Source: Prototheca cutis (Eukaryota; Chlorophyta; Trebouxiophyceae; Chlorellales; Chlorellaceae). Taken from it: a stretch of DNA of 41,963 bases. The notes beneath the pieces are model-generated. The model saw nothing but the letters and a program-made list of their open reading frames with translations. It was not told where the DNA came from and did not search any database. Both the position numbers and the translations under genes were made by a program. Shown piece by piece: positions 23,923 to 34,844 of the stretch (positions are counted from its first letter, which is position 1; each line of letters opens with the position of its first letter). The stretch is from contig BCIH01000001.1 of the NCBI GenBank assembly GCA_002897115.2, positions 13,217-55,179 of the forward strand, in the 5' to 3' direction.

Positions 23923-24020
23923 ATCGGCAGGTCATTGGTTCAAACCCGATACGGCCCTGACAAGGGGTGGGTCGTTAGCTCAGTGGTAGAGCAGCCGACT
24001 GCAGTTTGCCTTTTGCCATT
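23912..24020 (+). other. Leader/trailer complementary blocks of the permuted tRNA precursor
   Basis: Leader AATGGCA (23912-23918) is the exact reverse complement of trailer TGCCATT (24014-24020). A nearer TGCC at 24007-24010 also matches leader GGCA at 23915-23918. These flank the 37/38 junction and could build the helix of a bulge-helix-bulge substrate for tRNA splicing endonuclease. Pairing is inferred, not folded by software. Confidence 0.6.
23923..24004 (+). tRNA. Circularly permuted tRNA-Cys (anticodon GCA)
   Basis: The 3' half lies first: 23923-23958, comprising A38, stem TCGGC, variable AGGTC, T arm ATTGG-TTCAAAC-CCGAT, acceptor ACGGCCC and discriminator T73. Ten intervening bases (23959-23968) follow. 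Then comes the 5' half, 23969-24004: acceptor GGGTCGT, TA, D arm GCTC-AGTGGTA-GAGC, A, stem GCCGA and loop CTGCAG. Joined as 5' half plus 3' half this gives a 72-nt cloverleaf with 7, 4, 5 and 5 paired stems (two G-U pairs only) and loop CTGCAGA carrying anticodon GCA. U73 is the cysteine identity base. The split is at 37/38. T runs follow at 24011 and 24031, fitting Pol III termination. No 5' half precedes and no 3' half follows, so this is not two ordinary tRNAs. Confidence 0.92.
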
Positions 24021-24314
24021 TTCTGTTCTATTTTTCTTATTTTTCTATTTCTAGGCTCTCAGGGTGTGCTTGGGGGGAATGTCCAGCCTGGTGGAGGTTC
24101 GTGCCCTGTTTTGTGGTGGGTGGTTCGGGCAGGCCCTGGAAATATTGCAAGGGGCCCACCGCCACAGGATACTTCCTGCGGAAGGCTCCCTGTGTATTCT
24201 GCAGCATTTCGCATGGCTGGTTGGCATATTCACTGCGCATAATTTTTAATTATTTCAGTTTCTGGATTGTCTAGTTGTGGGGTGGTGTGCCAGAGCCTGT
24301 TGGAATCGGACGCC
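24005..24314. other. Spacer between the tRNA and WDR89-like gene
   Basis: AT-rich start with several T runs (24011-24014, 24031-24035, 24041-24045) that suit Pol III termination, then about 200 bp without a recognisable gene. ATTTCAG at about 24253-24259 could be an acceptor of a 5' UTR intron of the next gene. Confidence 0.4.
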
Positions 24315-26308
24315 ATGCACGTCCACTACGACAGCGACGGCGAGGCGGAGCGGGTGGATTCGCACGGGCAGGCGGGTCCCAAGCCCCACTTTCCCCGGGC
24401 ATGCTGTGTTTCCTCTATCCCCGCGGCTGCATCGGCGCCAGGCCAGTGCTACGTGCTGCACACGGCCTGGATGCCAGAGTCCAACACGCTGGCTGCCGCC
24501 CTGTCCACCCGGGCCACGGAGCTCTACGCCGTCAGGTGAGGTTGTGTACGCGGTACCATGGTTCTTATGAAAGTGGTGGGATTGCCTGCATGCATGTCAT
24601 TGAGGGAGGAGGGAGGCCTGATGGTCGAGCAGGCCTCGTCTTCCGCTGCGGGGCGGGCGCCAGCATGGTGTTGCCACCTTGGTGTTGTCGCTGTCCTGCA
24701 CTGCCGCTCCGATGGGACCCCTTGATACATACAGCCATGTACATGCACAGCTCCCAAAACGACCGCAAAGCGCCACTGCTACTTCTGCAGTCCCGCCGGA
24801 CTGCGGCCATGCGGGTCACTGGAGCGGCACCCTCGCTCCGTGACGGCGCTTCTGGCTGGGCCACCTGGCAGCGCAGCGCCACTGCACACTGCCTGCGCCG
24901 ACGGCATCGTCCGCGCCTGGGACCCGCGGCAGCCCGGTCCCGTGTGCAGCTTGGCCAGCGCTTCGCGGGCCGAGGCGCTGAGCGTGGCCGCGGGGCCGGC
25001 GCTGGTGGCCGCGGGCGTCGGCGACACCGTGGCGATCTGGGACACGCGCACGCGGCACCAGCTGGCGCACTGGGGCGACACGCACGCGCAGGACGTCACC
25101 GCCGTAGCCCTGCATCCGACCCTGCCAAACGCCTTGCTGTCGGGGAGCGAGGACGGCCTCCTGGCCGTGTTTGACTTGTCCTCGGGCCTAGGTGGGTGGG
25201 TGATGGAGTCGCCAGAGCTGGGACTTTTGTCGTAGTGACATTGCATTTGTGGTGGTCATGATGTGGCTGGGTGGTGGTGAGTTCTCTGGTCATCCACTGG
25301 CCTGGAGACTCTGGCTCTTTTTGGAAGGATTACACAACAGGACGACAAGAAACCCCCCCCCCCCCCCCACACACACACAATCCCAAACTCGAAACTCAAA
25401 CAAACAGATGAGGACGAGAGCTTCCGCGCGGCGCTGAATATCGAGGATGCCGTGGCGGCCATGGGCTGGTACGGCGCCGGCGGTGCCAAGCTCTGGGTCA
25501 CCACGGGCACCGAGTCACTGCACCTCTGGGAGTGGCAGGCGGCCTGTATGGAGGAGACCGGAGGTAAGCCGCTGCGAGTTTGGTCTTTCTGTTGTTGGGA
25601 TGTGAGGTGTGGACCATCATGGGTGTGGACCCGCAGCAGAGGTCTCTGTCGCTGGATGGAACTGCAAATGGGAGCGGGGGGGGAGGATGACGCACAAACC
25701 GCAACGACAAATAAGAAAAAATGATGCTTGCTTTCTTTTGTTTTGTTTTGGTGCAAAGCACATGGCACACCGCTGTCCCCCGCGCCAGCTTCTTCCCTTG
25801 CATTTGAAATGAAAATTGCACAGGTGGGCAGGGGGCGTTGGCGTCGATGCGGGAATTGCGGCAGGAGCTGTCGCGGCTGACCCCCGAGTTTGAGGACGGC
25901 GTGCAGTACCTGGTGGGATGCCAGTACGATGCCGGGGCTGACGCGCTGGCGGTGCTGGGTGGCAGTATCGAGGGCGGGCTGGCCCTGTACCCCATGGACG
26001 ATCGTCGGCCAGGCGGCGCAGCGGGCCCACCCCGGGCAGCGCTGGCGGGAGGGCACAACGATATCGTGCGCTGCGCAACAGCACTGGGCGGAGGCATTTT
26101 GACAACGGGTGGTGAGGATGGCCGCATCTGCCTGTGGGACCTGAACCAAGAAGTGGGGCCCAGCGGCGCCAGGGAAGGAGCACCAGCATCGGCAGCAGCC
26201 ATCGCCGGAATGCCCCCACCGCCGGTATCTCAGCCGCGGGCGGGGGCCAAGGCCGGCTCGTCCAAGCATCACGGCCCGGCGCATACCCGCCGGGCCAGCC
26301 CCTACTGA
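24315..26308 (+). CDS. WD40-repeat protein, WDR89-like
   Basis: Beta-propeller scaffold; the family's molecular role is poorly defined. Exons 24315-24535, 24791-25191, 25408-25563 and 25824-26308 join in phase to 420 aa. Propeller blades are visible at CADGIVRAWDPRQPG, VGDTVAIWDTRTRHQ, LLSGSEDGLLAVFDLSS, WVTTGTESLHLWEW and GGEDGRICLWDLNQ. The order and the DEDESF...LNIEDAV linker resemble WDR89. A 66-bp GT...AG stretch inside exon 1 (GTCCCAAG to GCGCCAG) keeps frame, so 22 residues near position 23-44 may be intronic. The C-terminal 50 residues are low complexity. Start ATG 24315 is the first reasonable Met. Confidence 0.8.
25353..25379. repeat. Poly(C)16-(AC)n tract in WDR89-like intron
   Basis: Sixteen C followed by AC repeats about 28 bp upstream of the acceptor at 25407. 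Another instance of the composite tract near a 3' splice site. Confidence 0.85.
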
Positions 26309-26632
26309 TGGACCGGTCGGCGACTGCCAGCCGAGGGACAGGGGTTCTGAGGCCCACATTCCATAAAAGTTTGGCAACAAAAACACGAATCGTTGCTCGG
26401 TCATGCTTGGTGTAAACAAAAACTTCCCACGGAATGCGCTTGGGTTCCAGATTCGACATGGGATCATCGAGAAATATTGAGGGTGCCGCAGGTGCCTGTG
26501 GGTTGCACCGTCCCCGCGACTTGGCCATCCACTGGGTGATCCAATGGCCAAATGATGTGTGCTGCTTGCACGAGCTGACATGCATGCATTTCGTGAGATA
26601 CAGTGCATTTATGTACACATAAAAACCCCAGG
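26309..26632. other. Intergenic region, WDR89-like to DUF760 gene
   Basis: 324 bp between genes in the same direction. TGTAA at 26411-26415, 103 nt after the WDR89-like stop, is a likely poly(A) signal. The remainder should hold the DUF760 promoter. No gene seen. Confidence 0.5.
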
Positions 26633-28617
26633 ATGACGGCGTCAGGATTGTTCGTGACCGCGTCGCCGGGGCCCGTGTGTCCTCCCATGAAGCCATTCCG
26701 GACTGTGCCGCCCGGGAGCCTGGCGCGCCATGCCCTGCGCGCAAGAATACATTCCTTGCAAGCTATGCGACGTGGCAAGGTTGCCGCCGCGTCAACCTCG
26801 GGAGGCGAGCCTGACGCCGACGGGCCCCCTCCTGCTCTGGTGAGTGTGGTGTGTTCATGGGGGGTGGGATGGTCCGTGACTGCATGCCTTGCAGCTTGTT
26901 CCCAAGACAGCGGCGCCCAATCTCCCCAGCCTGGATGGAGCATGTCATGCCACAGGGATGATGCAGGACACTCACGCAGTGGCCCCTCAAAAACACACGA
27001 ACGCACGCACATACCAGGCGCCTTCCCGACCCCAGACGGCGCTGGGGGAGATGGCCTCGTATTACCTGTCCGTGCAGCCGCACCTGTTCGAAGAGACGGT
27101 TGACCGGCAGTTTACGATGCTCCGTGAGGCGCGGGATGAAGAGGAGGCACGGCACGCCGCAGGCGCCGCGGTGCCCTCCACCGCCACCGACCTCGTCCTG
27201 TCCAGGTTAGGAAGAAAGGGGGGAGGGGGAGGGCCTGGCAACCCTGCGATGAAAACACTCAAAAACGGCTCACCCTGTACAATGCAAATGCCTCAGGCGT
27301 ATGGAGGAGGTCCGGCGGGGGGAGCGGGTGCGGTCCGTCGAGGATCTCATGTACATTTGTGTTCTGGCCCGGTTCCGGGACTTGGGCGTGGCATTGCTTC
27401 CACGGCCCGACGAGGCCGACGGCGGCGATGCGTCCGCGCTGCGTGCGCTGGCCGAGGGCGTGCACGGTCGGGAGGCCCTGGACCTGGTGCGCGAGCACGT
27501 GCTGAGCGTGCTGGGCCCCGCGGGGCCGGCGGCGCCGTCGGCGCGACTACGCATGGCGCGCCTGCAGGCCGCCCAAGTCTACGCGGCTTCGGTGCTGTTT
27601 GGATACTTTCTGCGCCGAGCTGACGCACGATTCAGGCTCGCCCGTGCCGCGGGGGTACTACCGGAGAGCCGCGAGGAAGCCGTCGAGCGTCTGGAACGCC
27701 TGTTTGCCGCGGTGGGCTTTCTGTAGAAATTGTTAATTTTTTTATTTAAAAAACCCTTATTTATGACTCAAGGGTTAGGGTTGGGATTTTTTACTGTTTC
27801 TTTTAATTTTTTTTAACAATAGACTTTTAGGGTAGCTTTTGGTCTGTGCGAACAGAGGAGTCCCTCAACAACAACGAATGACCCAACAACCCACCAGTTT
27901 ACGTAATCATACCCACCCACCCGCCACAAATAATAGGCGGATGAGGTTCCTGCAGAGGGGAGTGCCCCCCACCCCGAAGCGCCCACCGCGGAGGACGCCG
28001 CTCGGACCGTGGCCCCCACCACACACTCTCAGCAGCCGGCGCCCCCCCGGCGCAAGGGTGCACTGCGGCAGTACATCGAGTCCTTTGACCAGGAAACTAT
28101 GCTCAACATGGCTCGGCTGGTGACGCAGGAGGGCGCCGCGCTCGTCGAGCGCCAGACCCATGCGCTGTTTGGCGACCCCAAAGCCCTGCAGCGGCAGATG
28201 CAGGATGCCGTGGGCACCGACGTCGCGACCCTGGACGACCTCATGCAGCGCGTGCACCAGGTCTGTTGATTAGGGTTAGGGTTTGTTTTTAATATTTCAT
28301 TGGTAAGACCAAGTGAACTGGATTCTAACCCATGCATGCATGGATGCGTCATGCCAATCACACAAACCCGAAATGCCAATACCAACCAGGCGGTGGCAGA
28401 GGGGCGCGTGGAGACGGTGACAATGACGGTGGGCACACAAAGACGGGCAGTGCTGGAGGCGGTGGCTTATGGCGTGTTTCTTCGTGACGTGGAGGCATGG
28501 GTGGACGGGCGGTACGGTCTGCTGACACCACACGAGGGCGGCGACGATCCAGGCACGCCGCCAGACCTGGCAGGTGGGCCCCCGTCCCGCCCGGGGCCCC
28601 AGGACGTCCGGGCCTGA
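26633..28617 (+). CDS. DUF760 protein, UV-B-induced At3g17800-like, predicted plastid
   Basis: Plant/algal/cyanobacterial family of unknown biochemical function. Exons 26633-26839, 27036-27205, 27297-27711, 28033-28260 and 28390-28617 join in phase to 415 aa. An N-terminal Ser/Arg-rich transit-like stretch (about 65 aa) precedes the first DUF760 unit (YYLSVQPHLFEETVDRQF; RMEEVRRGERVRSVEDLMYI; LQAAQVYAASVLFGYFLRRA). The second unit has LRQYIESFDQETMLNMARLV and RAVLEAVAYGVFLRDVEAWV. The same two-unit order occurs in the Arabidopsis protein. The AT-rich 321-bp intron 27712-28032 must be spliced: reading through gives a stop at 27724. ATG 26687 is an alternative start. If the intron is not removed these would be two genes, which I consider unlikely. 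Confidence 0.85.
27771..27785. repeat. Telomere-like GGGTTAGGGTTGGG in a DUF760 intron
   Basis: AGGGTTAGGGTTGGG in the AT-rich intron. A second tract, TTAGGGTTAGGGTTT, lies at 28270-28284 in the next intron of the same gene. Too short to be a telomere array. Confidence 0.7.
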
Positions 28618-29289
28618 TGAATGAGCGGGGTTGCTGTGACTGATACGATATGGAGGAGGGGAGGTGTATGGGAATGCTGGGATGGATCCGCCCAGTCCTC
28701 AGGTATGGGCCCACATGGCGTACCAGAATCTGTCGCCAAATGCTTGCATAGAAAGACCCCACCTATGCCTCCCAATCGTCTGCTCATCCACAACCGTGAA
28801 GCTTGGCTACGTTCCTCTTCCGCTTCTTTAAAGGGGGGGCTGCCCAAGCCGCAGAAAATGGGGCCCAATTTTTGGTCTCGGCTATTGGGAAAAAGAGGGT
28901 CTGGGTGCATGCATCTCAATGCCGCTGCGCTGGCGGTGGTGGGTGCACGCCTGGGTCCATTGCCAGGCAGGCGATTTACCAAAACAGGGTTGGAACACAT
29001 TCAGAACGGGCCCGTCGGGGCACCGGGCATGCATTCTCGGCAAAGCAAGCTCTAGAATTGGTGGCCATCGCGCATGGATGCATGCATGCACCGGGGAGGA
29101 GTGGCCGCCCAAAACCCATTTTTTGACCCAGCCACCGCCGCCATTCCTCTTGCCAGGATACGAACCGACTCCACAAAATTGTGCTCGTTCAAACATGTTT
29201 TCTGAGCAACGTTGGCGTCATCGCCCCGCGGGGGCGGGCGGATGCCCCGGAACGACACGATTCCTCCTTTCCAACTCAGCACCATCAAC
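28618..29289. other. Convergent intergenic region, DUF760 gene and ACK
   Basis: 672 bp between two stop codons. It contains GCATGCATGC-rich low complexity near 29066-29080. No protein-coding or RNA gene recognised. Confidence 0.45.
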
Positions 29290-31296
29290 TTACGCAGAGT
29301 CGCCAACGACGGCGATGGTCTGCTGGGCAATGGACAGCTCCTCGTCGGTCGGGATGACCAGGATCTTGACCTTGGAGTCGGCAGCAGAGATGACACCAGA
29401 CACGCCATCGACACAGGCCTTGTTGGCGGCATCGTCCAGCTTGATGCCGGCCCACTCGAGGTCGTCGAGCAGGTAGGCGCGCAGGATGGAGCTGTTCTCG
29501 CCGATGCCAGCAGAAAACACGAGCGTGTCGAGGGGTGCACCCAGCAGCATGCCGTAGGCGCCAATGTACTTGAGAATCCGGTGGCGCCAGACTTGCAGGG
29601 CGGTGACATCACGCTCCACGCCGGCGTCTGCGCCGTCAATCACCGCGCGGAGGTCCGCGTGCCCCGCCAGACCCAGGAACCCACTCTTCTTGTTCATCAG
29701 CGTGTCGACCTCCTTGGCGCTCATGCCCTTGCCCATCAGGTACGTCACGATGGCGGGGTCGATGTCGCCGCAGCGCGTGCCCATCACCAGACCCTCCAGC
29801 GGCGTCAGGCCCATGGTCGTGTCCACCGACACGCCGCCACGAACGGCGCACATGCTGCTGCCGGCGCCGAGGTGACAAAACACGCCGTTGATCTCGCTCT
29901 CCGCCTTGCCCAGCATCTCTGCCGCCTTGGGGACGAGGTACTTGTACGAAGAACCATGGAAACCGTACCTGCCATTTTTTTTAAGGGGGGAGGGGGGTTG
30001 TCGATGATTGTTGCTTGGGTGTCTCTTTGTTTTGCTGTTATTGTGAGGTGGGTGTGGTTGGAAATCCACAAAACAAGATTCCCACACCGGACGAATCCCT
30101 TGTCCCACACCAACCCAAGCAGCGACACGCACCTGCGCACGGCCTGATCGTTGTAGAGCTCGATGGGCAGGGCGTACATGAAGGCAGACTTGGGTATGGT
30201 CTGGTGGAAGGCCGTATCAAACACGGCCACCTGTGCAAGGAATAAGGGGAGTGGAGGGAGAGCAGCGGGTGGACAACGCTGCCGCGTCTCTTGGGAGTTT
30301 CCGGTGACCAACCAATGAGACACAACGACAACCTACCCATTCACTGGCCCAGATTCTTCCTTTTTTCCATAAGAGCCCCCCACGGCAACCAAACAAATGC
30401 ACCTGGGGGGTGGAGGCAAAGGTGTGCATGGCGGCGTTGATTCCTTGCAGTCCGGCCGGGTTGTGCAGCGGCGCGAGGTCCGTGGCCCGTTCGATGGTCT
30501 CAATCACCTTGTCACTGCACAATTTTTTTGGCGGCGGGGAGAGGTTGCGAGTTCATGGCAGCAGAATGGGTGGGGTGGCAATGAAGTTGGAATGTGATGT
30601 TCGTCACAGCACGCGCCCGGGTGGTGGCGTGTGGGCGGGCTCACATTTCACAGGCGGCCCAGCCTCCATTTACACACTCCTGCCTCTAGAAAGCAAGCAA
30701 ACAAAGCAATGTAGAGAATGAAACAGCATCGCACAAAACTCTCTCATGCCAGACTCACTCGATGAGGACGGGGGCGCTGATGGTCAGGCCGTGCACGACG
30801 CGGTGGCCCACGCTGTGCATGCCGTTGAGGAACGACTGGGAAAAGGAGTCGGTCAGGAACCGGGAGGCCAGCTGCAGGGCGTCCTCGTGGTTGGACATGC
30901 CCTCCTGCACCGTGATGGGGCCGTCGCCCTCGGCGGAGGCCTGCGTGCGTGTGCGGGGCAGGGAAGGTGTTTTGTTGACCTTGGGGTTCATTACGTAAGG
31001 CACGCGAGCCCCGCAGAAGGCCGGGTTAGGACGATGTGGGCAGCAAGGCGAACCACAACGCACTGGGGACCCCGACCAGGCCTGCCGCAGACAAGTCTGA
31101 CTTATCGACTCCCGCTGCCAGGAAGCAAGCCTCGCAGGCGCACCTTCATCCTCGAGTTGGCGGCATCGCCGATGCGCTCGCAGAGGCCCGTCGCCAGGGC
31201 CTGCAGCTTGCCATCTGCCGTCTTCTCGAACACCTTGAACTTGAGGGAAGAGCTCCCGGCATTGAGCACCATGGTGAGGTTCCTGGTGGGCGCCAT
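29290..31296 (-). CDS. ACK: Acetate kinase
   Basis: Converts acetyl phosphate plus ADP to acetate plus ATP, the last step of the PTA-ACK pathway. Exons 31296-31144, 30940-30759, 30514-30403, 30230-30133 and 29968-29290 join in phase to 407 aa, normal length. Conserved blocks: [15 protein letters not shown] (nucleotide/phosphate), [23 protein letters not shown] (catalytic Asp/His region), [56 protein letters not shown] and [10 protein letters not shown]. The protein starts almost directly at the enzyme fold, so no long targeting peptide is apparent. It is divergent from PTA with 511 bp between start codons; enzyme and partner may be co-regulated. Confidence 0.96.
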
Positions 31297-31807
31297 GGTG
31301 CCAAGATCGGGGGCCGGCTAGCGTGAACGGTTTGGGTTGAGGCGACGTGAACGATCGCCCGGTTTGGCTGCTGCTCGGCGCCGGGATGCGGAAAGAGCAA
31401 ATGGGCGGTCTGAAAACAAATGGTACCAGGTTTCCCGGGGATTATGAAATCGCAATGGGAGGGCATTGCGCTCGGGGCGCGATGAGATCACTCGCCGCCT
31501 GCGGCATCGTAACTGGCGTGCCGAGGTGTTGGGTACTTACATCATCGCCGGCACGGGTTTACGACTGGTGGCGCAGCCAGGTGCGGGATAAGAACCCAGT
31601 TCGATCTCTCAAGGAAACCGAGAAATGCCGACCACATTTGCATTGGATTCCGTGTCCCTTTGTTTTTGTTCTGTAATTGTGAGTTGGTGACCGGAGTCGG
31701 AGCCGGTGCGTTGCCATTTCCCACCTGCGATCCGTGGGTGTACGTGATCCAGGGGACACTCCGTCGCCAGGCGCTGTATTCCCCGGGCACGGCCTGTCAG
31801 GACAGCC
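31297..31807. promoter_or_regulatory. Shared divergent promoter region, ACK / PTA
   Basis: 511 bp between start codons of two genes acting in sequence. It includes TTTCCCGGGG at about 31430 and GCATTGCGCT at 31463-31472, the latter shared with the MYB/ThDP divergent region. No clear TATA box. Joint regulation is an inference from arrangement. Confidence 0.55.
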
Positions 31808-34399
31808 ATGCGCTCGGCAATCCGTTCTTTGCGTGACCTCAGTCGCCTGCGGAACGCGAGCAGGTGGGTTGAGGGAGGGAGGCCTGTGGGCTGCGTGTCC
31901 TCGTTTCAGGCCGGCCTGGTTTGGTTAGGGGGGTTGTCATGGCCGAAGCGGCGGCGCGGCCTTTGGGCCGTGATCGGACTTATTTTTCCTTGGCACGTAC
32001 ATGGGCCAAAAATCTGCTTCTTTCTGTGTTGTAGCTCTTGTTGTGATGTTCATGACTGCACCTTGCACTACCTCACCTGACCACCCATGCGCCAAGAATA
32101 ATCATCATTGCATAATCGATCACCCGTTGCACCCCCAAAAACTACGCGCAGGTTTGCCGGTGGCCGTGCGTCGCTGAGCTCTTTGACGGGCGGCGCAACG
32201 GACACGGTGTACTGCACGGACGCGTCGAACCAGCGCGGCACGTCCCCCATCCTGCTGGGCCTGGTGGAGTACTTCCAGCGCCAGACGCCGCATGTCGGTT
32301 TCTTCCAGCCGATCGGCGCTGCCCCGCTCACCGACTATGCCGCGTGGCCCGGCGCGCCCAAGCACGCCGCGCTGATGAAGGAGGCCATGGGCCTGAAGGA
32401 GGACATTGGCGCCATGTACGGCGTGACCGAGGCGGAGGCCAAGAAGCTGGTGACCCAGGGCCGCTTTGATGAGCTGCTGGACCGCGTGTTCATCAAGTTC
32501 CAGGAGGTCAAGCGCCGGAACGACGTCGTCGTCCTGGAGGGCGCGACGGTGCGTGGCCTGACCGACGCCGAGTTCCAGGCGCGGATCGCCGCCGAGCTTG
32601 ACACCCCCGTGCTCATGGTCGTCGACGTCAACCGTGACAACCCCGGCACGCCGGCCGAGGTCGCCGACCGCGTGCTGCGGCACCGTAACGAGATGGAGGC
32701 CGCACGCGCCAGCATCCTCGCGGCCGTGCTGAACAAGGTTCCGTTGGACGTATTTGACAACATGGTCTCGGGCGTGGGCGAGGTGCTGAAGGAGGCCGGG
32801 CTCCCGCTCGCCGGCGCGATTCCGTTCAACCGTGTCATCGGCACCGCGCGCATCAACGAATTCGCCGCGGCCCTGGGTGCGCGGCGCGTGTACGGCCGGT
32901 CGGAGCTGGTGGACTCTGACGTGACGGGCATCATGGTCGCGCCCCAGCGGCCCTCAGACTTCCTGGAGAAGCTGTCCAGCATCCGCGCTCGCCGCGAGGC
33001 CGAGGGTCAGGAGTTTTTCCGCCCGCTGGTGCTGACCTCTAAGGACCGCCACGACCTGCTCATGTCGCTCGCGCTCGCGTCCCTGTCTGGCACGGGCCCG
33101 CAGCTGGGCGGGCTGATCCTCACCGACGCCGACCTCAACGCCATCCCCCCCGCGACGCACGCTGTGCTGTCCAAGCTCTCCGACGACATCCTGCCCGTGC
33201 TGGAGGTCCCCTTGGGCACGTTTGAGGTCACGCGGCGCATGGTGGGCGTCAACCCCGGCATCCTGCCCAACTCGCAGCGCAAGGTCCGCGAGGCCAAGCA
33301 CCTGTTTGCCAAGCACATCGACGCCAGCGTCGTGGCCAAGGGCATGGCCGCGCCCAAGGAGCCCAAGCTCACGCCCAAGCGCTTCCTGCACCAGATTGAC
33401 GAGATTTGCCGTGCCAGCCCGCAGCGGGTTGTGTTGCCGGAGAGTTACGACCCGCGCGTGCTGTCTGCCGCGGCCGAGGTCGCGGCCAAGGGCCTCGCAC
33501 GGGTGACGCTTCTGGGTGCTCCCGAGGAGGTCGCCGCAGCGGCAACCAAGTACAATGTGGACGTCTCTGGGTGCGACGTCGTGGACTTCCGGAACTCGCC
33601 CAAGCTGCCCGAGTACGCGGCGTGGCTGGTCGAAGCGCGCAAGGCCAAGGGCCTGACCACCGAGCAGGCACTCGACCAGTTGCAGGACCTCAACATGTAC
33701 GCCACGGTCATGGTGGCCGTCGGTGACGCCGACGGCATGGTCTCTGGCGCGACGTGCACGACGGCCAACACCATTCGCCCCGCGCTCCAGGTGCTCAAGA
33801 CCCCCGACCGCAAGCTGGTCAGCTCGGTCTTCTTCATGTGCCTGCCCGACCGCGTCCTGGTCTACGGCGACTGCGCAGTCAACGTCGAGCCCACGCCCGC
33901 GGAGCTGGCGCAGATTGCCACCGTGTCGGCCGACACCGCTGCTGGTTTCGGAATCACGCCCCGCGTCGCCATGCTGTCCTACTCTACCCTGGGCTCCGGC
34001 TCCGGTCCCCAGGTTGACCTGGTCAAGGAGGCCGTGGACCTTGCTCGCACCTCCCGCCCGGACCTGTTCATCGAGGGCCCCATCCAGTACGACGCGGCTG
34101 TCGACCCGGCCGTGGCCGCGACCAAGATCAAGACGCACAGCGAGGTCGCGGGCAAGGCCACCGTCTGCATCTTCCCAGACCTCAACACGGGCAACAACAC
34201 GTACAAGGCCGTGCAGCAGTCGACGGGCGCCATCGCCATTGGCCCGCTCATGCAGGGCCTCGCGCGGCCGGTCAACGACCTGTCTCGCGGCTGCACCGTC
34301 GCCGACATCGTCAACACCGTCGCATGCACCGCCGTCCAAGCCGCCGCCCTCAAGGCCAGCGGTGCGGGTGCGGAGGCCGGTGCAGCCACCGCCGCATGA
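31808..34399 (+). CDS. PTA: Phosphate acetyltransferase (long, DRTGG-type)
   Basis: Interconverts acetyl-CoA plus phosphate and acetyl phosphate plus CoA. Exons 31808-31863 and 32152-34399 join in phase to 767 aa, the length of long bacterial/algal enzymes. The first about 30 residues (MRSAIRSLRDLSRLRNASRF) are Arg/Ser-rich without acidic residues apart from one Asp, resembling a mitochondrial or plastid presequence. Domains: N-terminal P-loop-derived region (about 40-250, VVVLEGATVRGLTD, VLMVVDVNRDNPGTP), DRTGG region (about 260-400), then the catalytic PTA_PTB domain (about 430-745) with VVLPESYDPRVLSAA, GDADGMVSGATCTTANTIRP, VAMLSYSTLGSGSGP, FPDLNTGNNTYKAVQQ and AIGPLMQGL. Complete. A TGTAA signal lies at 34735-34739. 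Confidence 0.96.
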
Positions 34400-34844
34400 A
34401 CGGCGTCTGTCGAAGATCCCCCTCGCCTGCGTTGGCGGGCGGTCTCTCCCCGAGTACAATGCTGGCTTGCTTGCCTGCATGCATGAAGCTGCGGATCTTG
34501 GCCTTTTTCTTATCCCTGCACTCCAGCTTCACTCCGTAAGTGGCCGCACCAGTTGGTGCTATTGGCCAACACCCCCCCACCTGACCCCCGCCTTGCACCC
34601 TGTTTTTGGGGGTAATTTTGGTGATTTGCCGAGGAAGCTGGGGAGCATCGATGCGACCATCGATGCGACCACTGCCCCTCCTGTCGGTGGACCCTATCCC
34701 CCCCCCCGTTTCTGCTGGGGCTGGTTTTGCAAGTTGTAACACATCACCAAATAAAAAGTTCATTTCAGCCCCAGTGCAGCAACGACAGGGATGTGGGTAT
34801 CGGGAACACGCTCGCACACGCCGTAGTAGGTGGGGGGAAGGGAA
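34400..34844. other. Convergent 3' region of PTA and plastid bS20
   Basis: 445 bp between two stop codons. TGTAA at 34735-34739 fits a poly(A) signal for PTA. ATCGATGCGACC occurs twice in tandem at about 34648-34671. No gene recognised. Confidence 0.5.

Noticed and set aside
23880..24040. Two ordinary tRNA genes, each incomplete, instead of one permuted gene
   Set aside because: The two halves pair perfectly with each other in acceptor and anticodon stems, and neither has its own missing half adjacent.
32954..34480. 508-codon minus-strand open frame opposite PTA
   Set aside because: Antisense shadow of a high-GC coding exon; the plus frame is unmistakably phosphate acetyltransferase.
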